From contig CAZWMD010000005.1 in assembly GCA_964634815.1 (NCBI GenBank), positions 62,001 through 126,000 on the forward strand: a stretch of 64,000 bases of DNA. Direction: 5' to 3'. This document shows, one piece after another, positions 1-7,641 of this stretch. This DNA comes from JALZVT01 sp964634815. GTDB taxonomy: Bacteria > Pseudomonadota > Gammaproteobacteria > Pseudomonadales > Azotimanducaceae. The notes under the pieces are model-generated. The model was not told the DNA's origin. It made no database searches and saw nothing but the letters and a program-made list of their open reading frames with translations. The position numbers and the translations under genes were made by a program. The first letter of the stretch is position 1, and each line of letters begins with the position of its first letter.

Positions 1-1616
1 AAATTGCCGGTGAACTTCAATTTAATGCCACCAATTGGGCCGTTCCTCTGCTTACTGATAATCAGCTCGGCCTTGCCTTTATCTTCGGATTCCGGGTGAT
101 ACACCTCATCGCGGTAGATAAACAGTATGACGTCAGCGTCTTGCTCAATGGCGCCCGATTCTCTTAGATCGCTCATTACAGGTCGCTTGTTCTCACGACT
201 TTCTAGCGAACGGTTGAGCTGCGACAGCGCAATGAGCGGGCACTTCATCTCCTTGGCAATCGCCTTAAGTGAACGTGAAATTTCCGAAATCTCGTTCGTA
301 CGATTTTCAACCTTATCGGAGGAGCCGCGCATCAACTGCATGTAGTCGATAACTATGAGCTTCAGCTTTCCACCTGCCTCGCGAGCGACACGACGTGCAC
401 GCGTACGCACCTCAACCGGAGACAATGCCGGCGAGTCGTCGACAAACAACTTCTTGTCTTTGAGCTGACTTACAGCACTGGTGAAGCGCTCCCAGTCTTC
501 ATCCTGCAAGTCGCCGGTTCGCAACCGGGTCTGGTCAATTCGACCCAGTGAAGACAGCATACGCATCACAATCTGATCAGCCGGTTGCTCCATTGAGAAG
601 AACAAGACCCCGCCTTCACCTGGAGACATCACCGCATGCTCAGCCATGTTGATGGAAAGCGCTGTTTTACCCATAGAGGGTCTCGCCGCAACAATGACAA
701 GATCTGACATCTGCAGACCAGCCGTCATCCGATCGAGATCAACAAACCCGGTTTCAAGCCCGGTGATAGGTTCGCGACTCGCAAAGAGCGTTTCTACTTT
801 TTTCACCGCGGCCGCAAGCAGCGGGATGACAGGCTGCGGCCCTCCCTCTTCCATCCGGCCTTCGCTAATACGAAAAATTTCCGCCTCAGCATTGTTCACC
901 AAGTCAGCCGTTGCCTGACCGTCAGGGTTAAATGCGGATTCAGCGATACGATTGGCCGCACCCAGCAACTGTCTGAGTGTTGAACGCTCTCTGACAATCT
1001 TGGCATAGGCTACAACGTTAGAAGCGCCGGGTGTTTCTTCAGCAATTTCTGCCAGATAGATTGCACTGCCTGCTTTTTCAAGCAAACCACTGTGCTGGAG
1101 CCTGGTGCTTACTGTCACAACATCAAGCGGCTGGTTGTCTTCAGCGAGATAGCTCATCGCTTCAAAAATAATCTGATGCGCCGGGCGGTAGAAGTCCGTA
1201 GCGGATGCCACCTCAAGCACATTGAACCACTGATTGTTATCCAGCATCACCCCACCGAGAACGGCTCGCTCTGCCTCCAGCGAATGCGGCGGTACTTTGA
1301 GGTTCTTGAGAGTACTGGTGCCACCGCCCCAGTTCACCTGAGGGTTTGCTGTGCTCGAAATTTCAGGTGCACCAGGCGGCAAACCTATTGGCGGAGCACC
1401 TGCCGGCACTCCATCCATAGGCTGGAAGTCAGCCGCATCAAGATCTTCAGGATCGGGCAAATCTGACGGCAACTCCCGCTCTTCAAGCGGAGGTACGTCG
1501 GTTTGCGGCGGCGGGCCATCAGCGTCCTGTCCCTGATTACCGGACAATCCACTACCCGAACCGTTATCGGGCTCAGGGATTGAGGCGTCTTCGGGCGGAT
1601 CGGTAGTTTCTGACAT
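1..1616 (-). CDS. dnaB: Replicative DNA helicase DnaB (3' end outside window)
   Basis: Hexameric helicase that unwinds DNA at the replication fork and recruits primase. Reading the minus strand from an ATG at 1616 gives an N-terminal domain with the family sequence LKVPPHSLEAERAVLGG, a Walker A motif RPSMGKT near residue 315, and the RecA-fold motifs VIDYMQLM and ALSQLNRSLESR before the window ends. The family sequence only begins at about residue 106. The first 105 residues are acidic and rich in Pro, Gly and Asp, much longer than the roughly 23-residue lead of E. coli DnaB. The gene lies downstream of rpsF-rpsR-rplI on the same strand, a common gammaproteobacterial order. The C-terminus is missing only because the window stops. 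Confidence 0.97.
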   Translation of the reverse strand, partial: MSETTDPPEDASIPEPDNGSGSGLSGNQGQDADGPPPQTDVPPLEERELPSDLPDPEDLDAADFQPMDGVPAGAPPIGLPPGAPEISSTANPQVNWGGGTSTLKNLKVPPHSLEAERAVLGGVMLDNNQWFNVLEVASATDFYRPAHQIIFEAMSYLAEDNQPLDVVTVSTRLQHSGLLEKAGSAIYLAEIAEETPGASNVVAYAKIVRERSTLRQLLGAANRIAESAFNPDGQATADLVNNAEAEIFRISEGRMEEGGPQPVIPLLAAAVKKVETLFASREPITGLETGFVDLDRMTAGLQMSDLVIVAARPSMGKTALSINMAEHAVMSPGEGGVLFFSMEQPADQIVMRMLSSLGRIDQTRLRTGDLQDEDWERFTSAVSQLKDKKLFVDDSPALSPVEVRTRARRVAREAGGKLKLIVIDYMQLMRGSSDKVENRTNEISEISRSLKAIAKEMKCPLIALSQLNRSLESRENKRPVMSDLRESGAIEQDADVILFIYRDEVYHPESEDKGKAELIISKQRNGPIGGIKLKFTGN

Positions 1617-1686
1617 CAGTCTGAATAGTCTGGCCGGTTTGCCAGAGTGGCGCTAGTGAGGAGGAATATCAAGCGCAATTGGGAAT

Positions 1687-1709
1687 AGCCCGGCGAGCAG
1701 TGCCGGGCT
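1687..1709 (-). terminator. Hairpin between rplI and dnaB
   Basis: A perfect 8-bp inverted repeat (AGCCCGGC / GCCGGGCT) with a 7-nt loop lies about 25 bases past the rplI stop on the minus strand. It could end or attenuate the ribosomal-protein transcript before dnaB. No clear U-run follows, so intrinsic termination is not certain. Confidence 0.45.
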
Positions 1710-1732
1710 TCAAGCGTGTCGCAGATCGAGCT

Positions 1733-2179
1733 CTATTCAGCGACAACAATCACCTTAACGTCGACAGACAGTTCAGATTCCAACTGAATAGCGACGACGT
1801 ATTCGCCTACCTGACGAATCGCTCCTTCGGGCATCCGAACCTCGGCCTTAACAACCTCAAGATTCTTCGCGTTAAGAGCATCCGCAATTTCCTGGGTACC
1901 CACACTACCGTAGAGCTTACCTTCGTCGGCTGAGCGCGCGACGATCGTAATTTCCTGGTCAGTGAGTGTCGCAGCGCGTTGCTCAGCGGCACTACGACGC
2001 TTAAGGGCCGCAGCTTCCAGTTCTGCCCGTCGGGCTTCAAATCCCTTACGGTTATCTTCGGTAGCACGCACCGCGCGCCCCTGAGGAATCAGATAGTTCC
2101 GGGCGAAGCCGTTCTTTACTACGACTTCATCTCCAAGATCACCAAGCTTGCCAATAGGCTCAAGCAAAATAACGTTCAT
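1733..2179 (-). CDS. rplI: 50S ribosomal protein L9
   Basis: L9 of the large subunit, an elongated protein that binds 23S rRNA near the L1 stalk. The 148 residues match the family length. The N-terminus MNVILLEPIGKLGDLGDEV and the KNGFARNYLIPQGRA stretch are the classic RNA-binding N-domain, followed by a charged helix linker and the C-domain. An AAGGAAA Shine-Dalgarno sits just before the ATG. It is the last gene of the rpsF-rpsR-rplI operon, 22 bases after rpsR. Confidence 0.98.
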   Translation of the reverse strand: MNVILLEPIGKLGDLGDEVVVKNGFARNYLIPQGRAVRATEDNRKGFEARRAELEAAALKRRSAAEQRAATLTDQEITIVARSADEGKLYGSVGTQEIADALNAKNLEVVKAEVRMPEGAIRQVGEYVVAIQLESELSVDVKVIVVAE

Positions 2180-2201
2180 TGCGTTTCCTTCCTGTCTCGC
2201 C

Positions 2202-2429
2202 CTACTCGTGCTGGTCGGTATAGGGCAACAGCGCCAAATAACGAGCGCGCTTTACCGCAGTCGCCAGCTGTCGCTGATATTTGGCTTTGGTGCCAGTGAT
2301 TCGGCTGGGTACGATCTTGCCGGTTTCGGTGACGTACTGCTGCAGAATATCGAGATCTTTGTAGTCAATCTCTTTAATGCCTTCGGCAGTAAAGCGGCAG
2401 TATTTCTTGCGTCGAAAATGTCTGGCCAT
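2202..2429 (-). CDS. rpsR: 30S ribosomal protein S18
   Basis: Small-subunit protein that binds as a heterodimer with S6 on the 16S rRNA platform. It has 75 residues, the usual size, with the family motifs FRRKKYCRF near the start and KIVPSRITGTKAKYQRQLA in the middle. Its ATG overlaps the rpsF stop by one base (TAATG), so S6 and S18 translation is probably coupled, fitting their one-to-one assembly. There is no priB or other gene between rpsF and rpsR. Confidence 0.98.
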   Translation of the reverse strand: MARHFRRKKYCRFTAEGIKEIDYKDLDILQQYVTETGKIVPSRITGTKAKYQRQLATAVKRARYLALLPYTDQHE

Positions 2430-2932
2430 TACTCAGCTTCCTCTTCATTTGCGGCGGCTTCAGAAGAATCCAGCGCAAGTGGGTTTTCTGCCTCTGCAGC
2501 AGGCGCGCCCTCAGCATCACCACCCTCTGCATCCGGGGTAGCCGCTGCGGCTCGAGCTGCCAGCTCTTCTTCGCGACGCTTATCGCGCTCTCTGTCCTTC
2601 TCCTGCTCCTTCAACTCTTCTTCATAGATCTTGGAGTTGCCGGTCACCGCCTCGTCGCGCTTCACAATCATATTGCGCAACACAGCGTCATTGAACCGGA
2701 AGGCGCTCTCGAGCTCGGTCAATACCTCGCCGGTGACCTCGATATTCATGAGGATGTAGTGCGCTTTGTGAATCTTCAGGATGGGGTAGGCCAGTTGCCG
2801 GCGGCCCCAGTCTTCGGTTCTGTGAACCTTGCCGCCACCACGTTCGATGAGGCCAGAGTAGCGTTCCACCATGCCAGGGACCTGATCCGATTGATCAGGG
2901 TGCACGAGGAACACGACTTCATAATGTCGCAT
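2429..2932 (-). CDS. rpsF: 30S ribosomal protein S6 with a long acidic tail
   Basis: S6 partners S18 on the small subunit. Residues 1-100 form the ferredoxin-like S6 core (MRHYEVVFLVHPDQSDQV, then RRQLAYPILKIHKAHYILMN). The remaining 67 residues are a charged helix (about 103-130) and then an Ala/Glu-rich, strongly acidic tail ending EEEAE. At 167 residues it is longer than the roughly 130-140 usual for gammaproteobacteria. E. coli S6 receives extra C-terminal glutamates from RimK; here a long acidic tail is genetically encoded. The ATG has a strong AAGGAGC ribosome-binding site. First gene of the S6-S18-L9 operon. Confidence 0.97.
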   Translation of the reverse strand: MRHYEVVFLVHPDQSDQVPGMVERYSGLIERGGGKVHRTEDWGRRQLAYPILKIHKAHYILMNIEVTGEVLTELESAFRFNDAVLRNMIVKRDEAVTGNSKIYEEELKEQEKDRERDKRREEELAARAAAATPDAEGGDAEGAPAAEAENPLALDSSEAAANEEEAE

Positions 2933-3049
2933 AACTTGCTCCTTATGGGTTTGACCCCTGACCAGCAGGATGCTGACAGTGGGCCGAGGAGTTATCGGGG
3001 GGCGGATGATAGGGAGATATCAGCCGCTCGGCAAGAGCTAGAGCGTTGC

Positions 3050-3829
3050 TTAGCCACCTGGATCCTGGACACCACGCTGGCGCAACACTTCGTAAAGCAG
3101 TATTCCGGTGGCCACAGAGACATTCAGACTTTCAACGTTGCCGTGCATGGGCAAGCTGAGGGTGGCATCACAACGCTCAAGAACCAGGCGCCGAACCCCC
3201 TGCTCTTCATTACCCACGACCAGGGCGCAGGGACCTGTGAGATCCGCTTGCAGATAACCCGACGAGGCAGCATCGCTTGTCGCATAGACCCAGACACCCA
3301 GCTTCTGCAGATCCTCTATGGTGCGCACCATATTGGTAACCCCAGCAATGAAAAGGGATTCTGCAGCACCCGCAGCTGTCTTTCGGGTCAGTGAATTGAT
3401 TGGCGCAGAACGTCGTTTAGGTACGATCACTGCCGTGACACCTGCCGCTTCTGCCGAGCGCAGACAGGCTCCCAGATTGCGCGCATCCTGCAGTTCGTCG
3501 AGCAACAACAGAAGCACTTTGCCAGGGTCGACCGCCATGGCTTGCTCGATATGCTTCATTAATGCCTGAGAATTAGCCAACTCCCGAACTTGCTGCATCG
3601 CAATAATGCCCTGATGCGCACAATCCGGGCCCAACTTCTGGTCAAGCCAGCGGCGTTCCACCGATTCCACCCTAACCCCGGCAGCACGGGCCTTGCCAAA
3701 TAATCCGGCGAGACGATCTGATCGCGGCGCATTCTGTATCCAGACGCGCGCAACCAGCTCCGGAGATTGCTCAATCAGTGCGCCAACGGCGTGTAAGCCA
3801 AACGCGTAGTCTTCCTGCTGGGCTGCCAT
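3050..3829 (-). CDS. rlmB: 23S rRNA (guanosine-2'-O)-methyltransferase RlmB
   Basis: SpoU/TrmH-family (SPOUT) methyltransferase that methylates G2251 of 23S rRNA. In 259 residues it shows an N-terminal substrate-binding domain (YAFGLHAVGALIEQSP) and a C-terminal trefoil-knot domain with motif 2 (VVGNEEQGVRRL) and motif 3 (LPMHGNVESLNVSVA), which bind SAM. The ATG overlaps the rnr stop by one base, so rnr-rlmB is a coupled pair, the same arrangement as in other gammaproteobacteria. Confidence 0.96.
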   Translation of the reverse strand: MAAQQEDYAFGLHAVGALIEQSPELVARVWIQNAPRSDRLAGLFGKARAAGVRVESVERRWLDQKLGPDCAHQGIIAMQQVRELANSQALMKHIEQAMAVDPGKVLLLLLDELQDARNLGACLRSAEAAGVTAVIVPKRRSAPINSLTRKTAAGAAESLFIAGVTNMVRTIEDLQKLGVWVYATSDAASSGYLQADLTGPCALVVGNEEQGVRRLVLERCDATLSLPMHGNVESLNVSVATGILLYEVLRQRGVQDPGG

Positions 3830-6138
3830 TAACGCGCTTTCTTGGTCTTGTTTTTGCGCTGGCCACGACTGCCAGAACTTTTCCTGGAACGTTTGTGGGC
3901 TTTGAGATTAGCCGTGGGCACAAGATCAAGTTTGCCCTGAGGAGCCTGCACCTCAAGCAGAGTCACTTCCAGCGTATCTCCCAGCTGGTAACTGCGACCG
4001 GACCGCTCGCCCACCAGGCTCTGACTTTGCATCTGATAGTTGAAGTAGTCTTCGCCGAGATTCGAAATATGCACCAAGCCCTGCACAAAATAGCCTTCCA
4101 GTTCGACAAACAACCCAAAATCCTGGACACCAACAATTGTTCCCGAAAACGTTTCACCAATCCGTGGGGCAACAAAATCGCATTTCAGCCAGTTACTAAC
4201 ACCGCGCTCTACATCCTCCGCCCGCCGCTCAGTCGTACTCAGGTGCTCCCCTGCCTGGACAAGCTTATCCATCTGCTGCATTGGAGGGCGTTTGGATCGT
4301 ACAAGTGCTTTTATTACCCGGTGCACTATCAGGTCAGGATAGCGCCGGATGGGTGACGTGAAATGCATATAGTCGGTTAACGCCAGTCCAAAGTGCCCCC
4401 TGTTTTCAGGTTGATAACGGGCCTGACTCATGGAGCGAAGAATAAGAGAATACAGCAGCCAGGCATCCTCTCGACCCGCCAAGGGCTCCAGAAGTTTCGC
4501 TAGCTGCTTTGGATCTGACGGCACGTCTCGCACCCGAATGCCGGCGTAGGCCAGCGCGTCGCGCATGACATCCGCCTTATCAGGCTGCGGTGGTTCATGC
4601 ACCCGATAGAGTCCATGCGCCTCTCTGCCACCAATGAATTTCGCAGCACAGACATTCGCTGAAATCATCGCTTCTTCAATCAGTCGATGAGCATCATTGC
4701 GCGTGACTTCAATAATTTCTGCAACACGCCCGGCCTCGAGCTTTAACACACCTGACCGGGTTTCAAACTCCAGCGCACCGCGCTCGGCACGAGCCTTCAA
4801 GAGCGCACGATAGACCAGGCGCAGTTCATCAACGTTAGCCCGGACCCCGACCCGAGTTTCCTCGGTAGTGCGCGAACTCACTGCGCTATCGGCCACTGGC
4901 AATTCATCACCAGACTCGTAATAGGCGTTTACCTGCGTGTAGGTGAGCCGAGCCCAGGAGCAAATCACCGCGTCACAAAATTCATACTTCGTAATCTGGC
5001 CGCTTGCGTTTACTTGCATATCACATACCAGCGACAGTCTGGGTTCGTCGGGACGCAGGGAACACAACCCATTGGACAGAGATTCTGGCAGCATGGGGAT
5101 AACCCGATCGGGCAAATACACGCTGTTGCCTCTTTCAAAGGCGGCATTGTCGAGTGGCGAGCCCGCCTTTACGTAATGAGCAACATCTGCAATGGCTACT
5201 ACAAGCCGCCAGCCGCCATCACTATCGGACACAGCGTAAACCGCATCGTCAAAATCTCGGGCGTCTGCACCATCGATGGTGACAAGCGGCAAGGACTGGA
5301 GATCCACTCGACTGCGAAAACGCCCGGCTTGCACCACCGAGGGCAGGCTGCTCGCTTGCGCAAGTGCGTCCTCTGGCCAATCCAGCGGTACTCCATGACT
5401 CGCAATTAAGGTAACCGCTGCCGCATCAGCCACATCACCACGACTGACAACGCCGGTTACATCGCCGCGCAAACCAAAACGGTCACTGCCGGTTATCCGT
5501 ACATTGACCGTATCGCCCTCTGCGATTCCCTGTGGCAGATCATCCAATGCAACTCGACCACGAAATCCAGGACTCAGACTGTCAATGCACGGACCAAACC
5601 TGCTGTGCATCAAGACACCCACCAGTGGGGCACTTGAATAGCGGGTCACTTCGATCACTTGAGCCACCCCAGAGGAAGCAGAATCCAGTGTTGCGACGCT
5701 GAGGTAACTCACCTCGTCGCCTTCGCGCAGCCAAAGCGTTGTTCGCTTGTCACGATCCTGGGGCGGCAACGGCAGCAAATCTTTTTCAGCTCCGCCAAGA
5801 AGGGGCTGCACTGCCAGATGGCCGGGCAGATTTTGTGGCGCTCGCACAACCAAACCACGATACAGCTCGTCTGTGCCACTCGCTCCGGGCAGGTAGTAGT
5901 TACCCCCTCGGTCCTGCTCAAGATCACCATTGCGAACGAGACCCCGGACCAGGTTGCGCAGCCTCTTGAGATCCCGGAACTGATCGCGCAACTCTGCCCA
6001 GGTTATGACACCCCCCTGCTCCGTGGCATCACGAACAATTGAAATCAGGCTACCCGCGTCAAGGTTTTTCTCTGAGCCTTCACGGGCAACAGAGCCTTTA
6101 CGCCTGGTAGGTTTGTTGGGAGTACGTCGCTTGGACAA
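3829..6138 (-). CDS. rnr: Ribonuclease R
   Basis: RNase II-family 3'-5' exoribonuclease that degrades structured RNA, helps rRNA quality control and trans-translation, and acts in cold and stationary phase. Domains in order: a winged-helix N-terminal region (ITWAELRDQFRD), two cold-shock domains, the RNB catalytic domain with DGADARDFDDAVYA acidic residues and a YMHFTSPIRRYPDLIVHR motif, then an S1 domain and a basic Lys/Arg-rich tail. The start is uncertain because no ATG or GTG is available. I favour the TTG at 6138 because it has an AGGTAAG ribosome-binding site; a TTG at 6174 would add 12 residues. It is followed directly by rlmB. Confidence 0.95.
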   Translation of the reverse strand: MSKRRTPNKPTRRKGSVAREGSEKNLDAGSLISIVRDATEQGGVITWAELRDQFRDLKRLRNLVRGLVRNGDLEQDRGGNYYLPGASGTDELYRGLVVRAPQNLPGHLAVQPLLGGAEKDLLPLPPQDRDKRTTLWLREGDEVSYLSVATLDSASSGVAQVIEVTRYSSAPLVGVLMHSRFGPCIDSLSPGFRGRVALDDLPQGIAEGDTVNVRITGSDRFGLRGDVTGVVSRGDVADAAAVTLIASHGVPLDWPEDALAQASSLPSVVQAGRFRSRVDLQSLPLVTIDGADARDFDDAVYAVSDSDGGWRLVVAIADVAHYVKAGSPLDNAAFERGNSVYLPDRVIPMLPESLSNGLCSLRPDEPRLSLVCDMQVNASGQITKYEFCDAVICSWARLTYTQVNAYYESGDELPVADSAVSSRTTEETRVGVRANVDELRLVYRALLKARAERGALEFETRSGVLKLEAGRVAEIIEVTRNDAHRLIEEAMISANVCAAKFIGGREAHGLYRVHEPPQPDKADVMRDALAYAGIRVRDVPSDPKQLAKLLEPLAGREDAWLLYSLILRSMSQARYQPENRGHFGLALTDYMHFTSPIRRYPDLIVHRVIKALVRSKRPPMQQMDKLVQAGEHLSTTERRAEDVERGVSNWLKCDFVAPRIGETFSGTIVGVQDFGLFVELEGYFVQGLVHISNLGEDYFNYQMQSQSLVGERSGRSYQLGDTLEVTLLEVQAPQGKLDLVPTANLKAHKRSRKSSGSRGQRKNKTKKAR

Positions 6139-6220
6139 AAGTTGCTTACCTGCGAGAAAATGTGAGCCCGCCAAATTGACACAAAAGATGGGCTTGAGTA
6201 ATGTGCGATCCCCGCTTCAT

Positions 6221-6307
6221 GCCGAGGTGGTGAAATTGGTAGACACGCTAGCTTCAGGTGCTAGTGCTCGCAAGGGCGTGGAGGTTCAAGTCCTCTCCTC
6301 GGCACCA
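6221..6307 (+). tRNA. tRNA-Leu (anticodon CAG)
   Basis: An 87-base cloverleaf including an encoded CCA end. The acceptor stem pairs GCCGAGG with CCTCGGC. The D-arm carries TGGTAGAC, the anticodon stem-loop is GCTAGC-TTCAGGT-GCTAGT giving anticodon CAG, a long variable arm (TGCTCGCAAGGGCGT) marks it as class II, and the T-loop is GTTCAAGTC. It reads CUG leucine codons. It lies between rnr and the accessory block. Confidence 0.97.
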
Positions 6308-6370
6308 TTCTCTTGTTTCGATACCCTGTTTCGGCAACCTCTTTCGACACTTTGCTCGCCGAACCTCAGC

Positions 6371-6410
6371 GCTCGCTGCACCTTAAGCTAGCTCGCTGCA
6401 CCTTACGCTA
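6371..6410 (+). repeat. 20-bp tandem duplication
   Basis: Two head-to-tail 20-bp units, GCTCGCTGCACCTTAAGCTA and the same with one change (TTACGCTA at the end). They lie about 60 bases after tRNA-Leu in the otherwise featureless 219-base gap before the ATPase gene. No function can be read from it. Confidence 0.7.
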
Positions 6411-6526
6411 ATAGAAAGGGCTAGCAACACGCCACCGGGGTTCCACCCAAGAAAAACAAACAACTTATTTACCAATTCCCCACGCGAATTCAACTCTTGA
6501 GCTCCGCTTTTTGCCATTCTCTGTGC

Positions 6527-7480
6527 ATGCGACCAGACCCCGACCTGTTAACCAATGCTCAAGGGCAGGACTATCACCTGCACTTTGAGCTGGAGCATGC
6601 TCCTTTTGGCATCGAATCTGACACCTCACTGTTTGTCTTGTCAGCGGGCCATGAAGAAGCGCTCGACAAACTGTATCGAGCGCTTTTAGGCCGAAAGAGC
6701 TTTCTCCTCGTAGAAGGTGAACCCGGCACTGGCAAAACGCTCCTGCTTCAAACGCTCATGGAATTGGCCGAGGATCACTGCGAATTTCTGACCATTTACC
6801 CGGAAGATCTGGATCCCTCCGAAAATTCAGCGGACAGACTCAGTGCTCTGGCTCTTCGCGCGGCGCAAAACAATCAGATGAAGGATGGCAAGCCCGTGAA
6901 TCGCGAGCTGCTGCCAGATGCGCAGGCAGGAATAGACCTGAAGAATGCCTTGCTGCGCGACTACATCGCAAAAGCGCGCTCGGAAAAACGCCATCCCACT
7001 TTTGTTATTGACGAAGCGCAAAGACTAAGCGATGCAGCACTTGAAACCTTGCGCTGCTGGTCGAATCTCGACAGTCCCAGCGGGCGAGCAGTGCAGTTTA
7101 TTTTGGTGGGCCAGAAAAGCCTTGGAGCCCGTCTGAATGCTCCGGAATTTTTGAGCCTGAAGCAGCGGATAGGTATGCGCTGCGAACTACCGGCCTTGAG
7201 CCTGACCGACACCAAGCGGTACATTTCCCACCGGTGCCAACTCGCGGGGGCAACGCGCCCCCTGTTTGAGGAATCGGTGATTATTCGAATTTATTCACTG
7301 TCGCGGGGTTACCCGAGAATGATCAACAGCATCGCTGACGCGCTTCTGCTCCAGGCCTACTTGCGCGGCAGGGGCACTGTCACTGTTGCAGATGTAGCCA
7401 GTGTCAGCCGCGATCTGGATCTAACTTACGCGCCGATAATCCGCCGCCCCAGGACTGGAAAATCGCAACCGAAAAATTAG
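6527..7480 (+). CDS. ExeA/GspA-like AAA ATPase
   Basis: P-loop ATPase of the ExeA/GspA/MshM type, a family linked to assembly of type II secretion and pilus machinery. In the 317-residue form it opens with the family signature HFELEHAPFGIESD, then Walker A GEPGTGKT at 64-71, Walker B VIDEAQ at about 160-165, sensor-1 region FILVGQ, and the typical C-terminal helix with RGYPRMINSIADALLLQ. No peptidoglycan-binding domain follows, unlike full ExeA. The ATG at 6527 is preferred over a TTG at 6497, neither having a good ribosome-binding site. The next two genes on the same strand encode a coiled-coil protein and a membrane-bound protease, so a shared envelope role is likely but unproven. Confidence 0.85.
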   Translation: MRPDPDLLTNAQGQDYHLHFELEHAPFGIESDTSLFVLSAGHEEALDKLYRALLGRKSFLLVEGEPGTGKTLLLQTLMELAEDHCEFLTIYPEDLDPSENSADRLSALALRAAQNNQMKDGKPVNRELLPDAQAGIDLKNALLRDYIAKARSEKRHPTFVIDEAQRLSDAALETLRCWSNLDSPSGRAVQFILVGQKSLGARLNAPEFLSLKQRIGMRCELPALSLTDTKRYISHRCQLAGATRPLFEESVIIRIYSLSRGYPRMINSIADALLLQAYLRGRGTVTVADVASVSRDLDLTYAPIIRRPRTGKSQPKN

Positions 7481-7641
7481 ACCGCTAACCAGTGTTAGGT
7501 TGGAATTGCTTGGGGCGGCAGATGTACAAGGTCCACACATTGTTACCCCAAAACGATGCGACTAATTATAGGCAACTTTGTTAACATGAACTTCAATGTA
7601 CTTAGTCGGCGCGCGTGCGCCTGGTGTTGGACTTTTGCGTG

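Noticed and set aside
2933..3049. Possible S6:S18 autoregulatory leader before rpsF, with a small hairpin at 2963-2975
   Set aside because: I could not fit the CCG bulge and flanking stems of the known motif; a covariance-model search would be needed.
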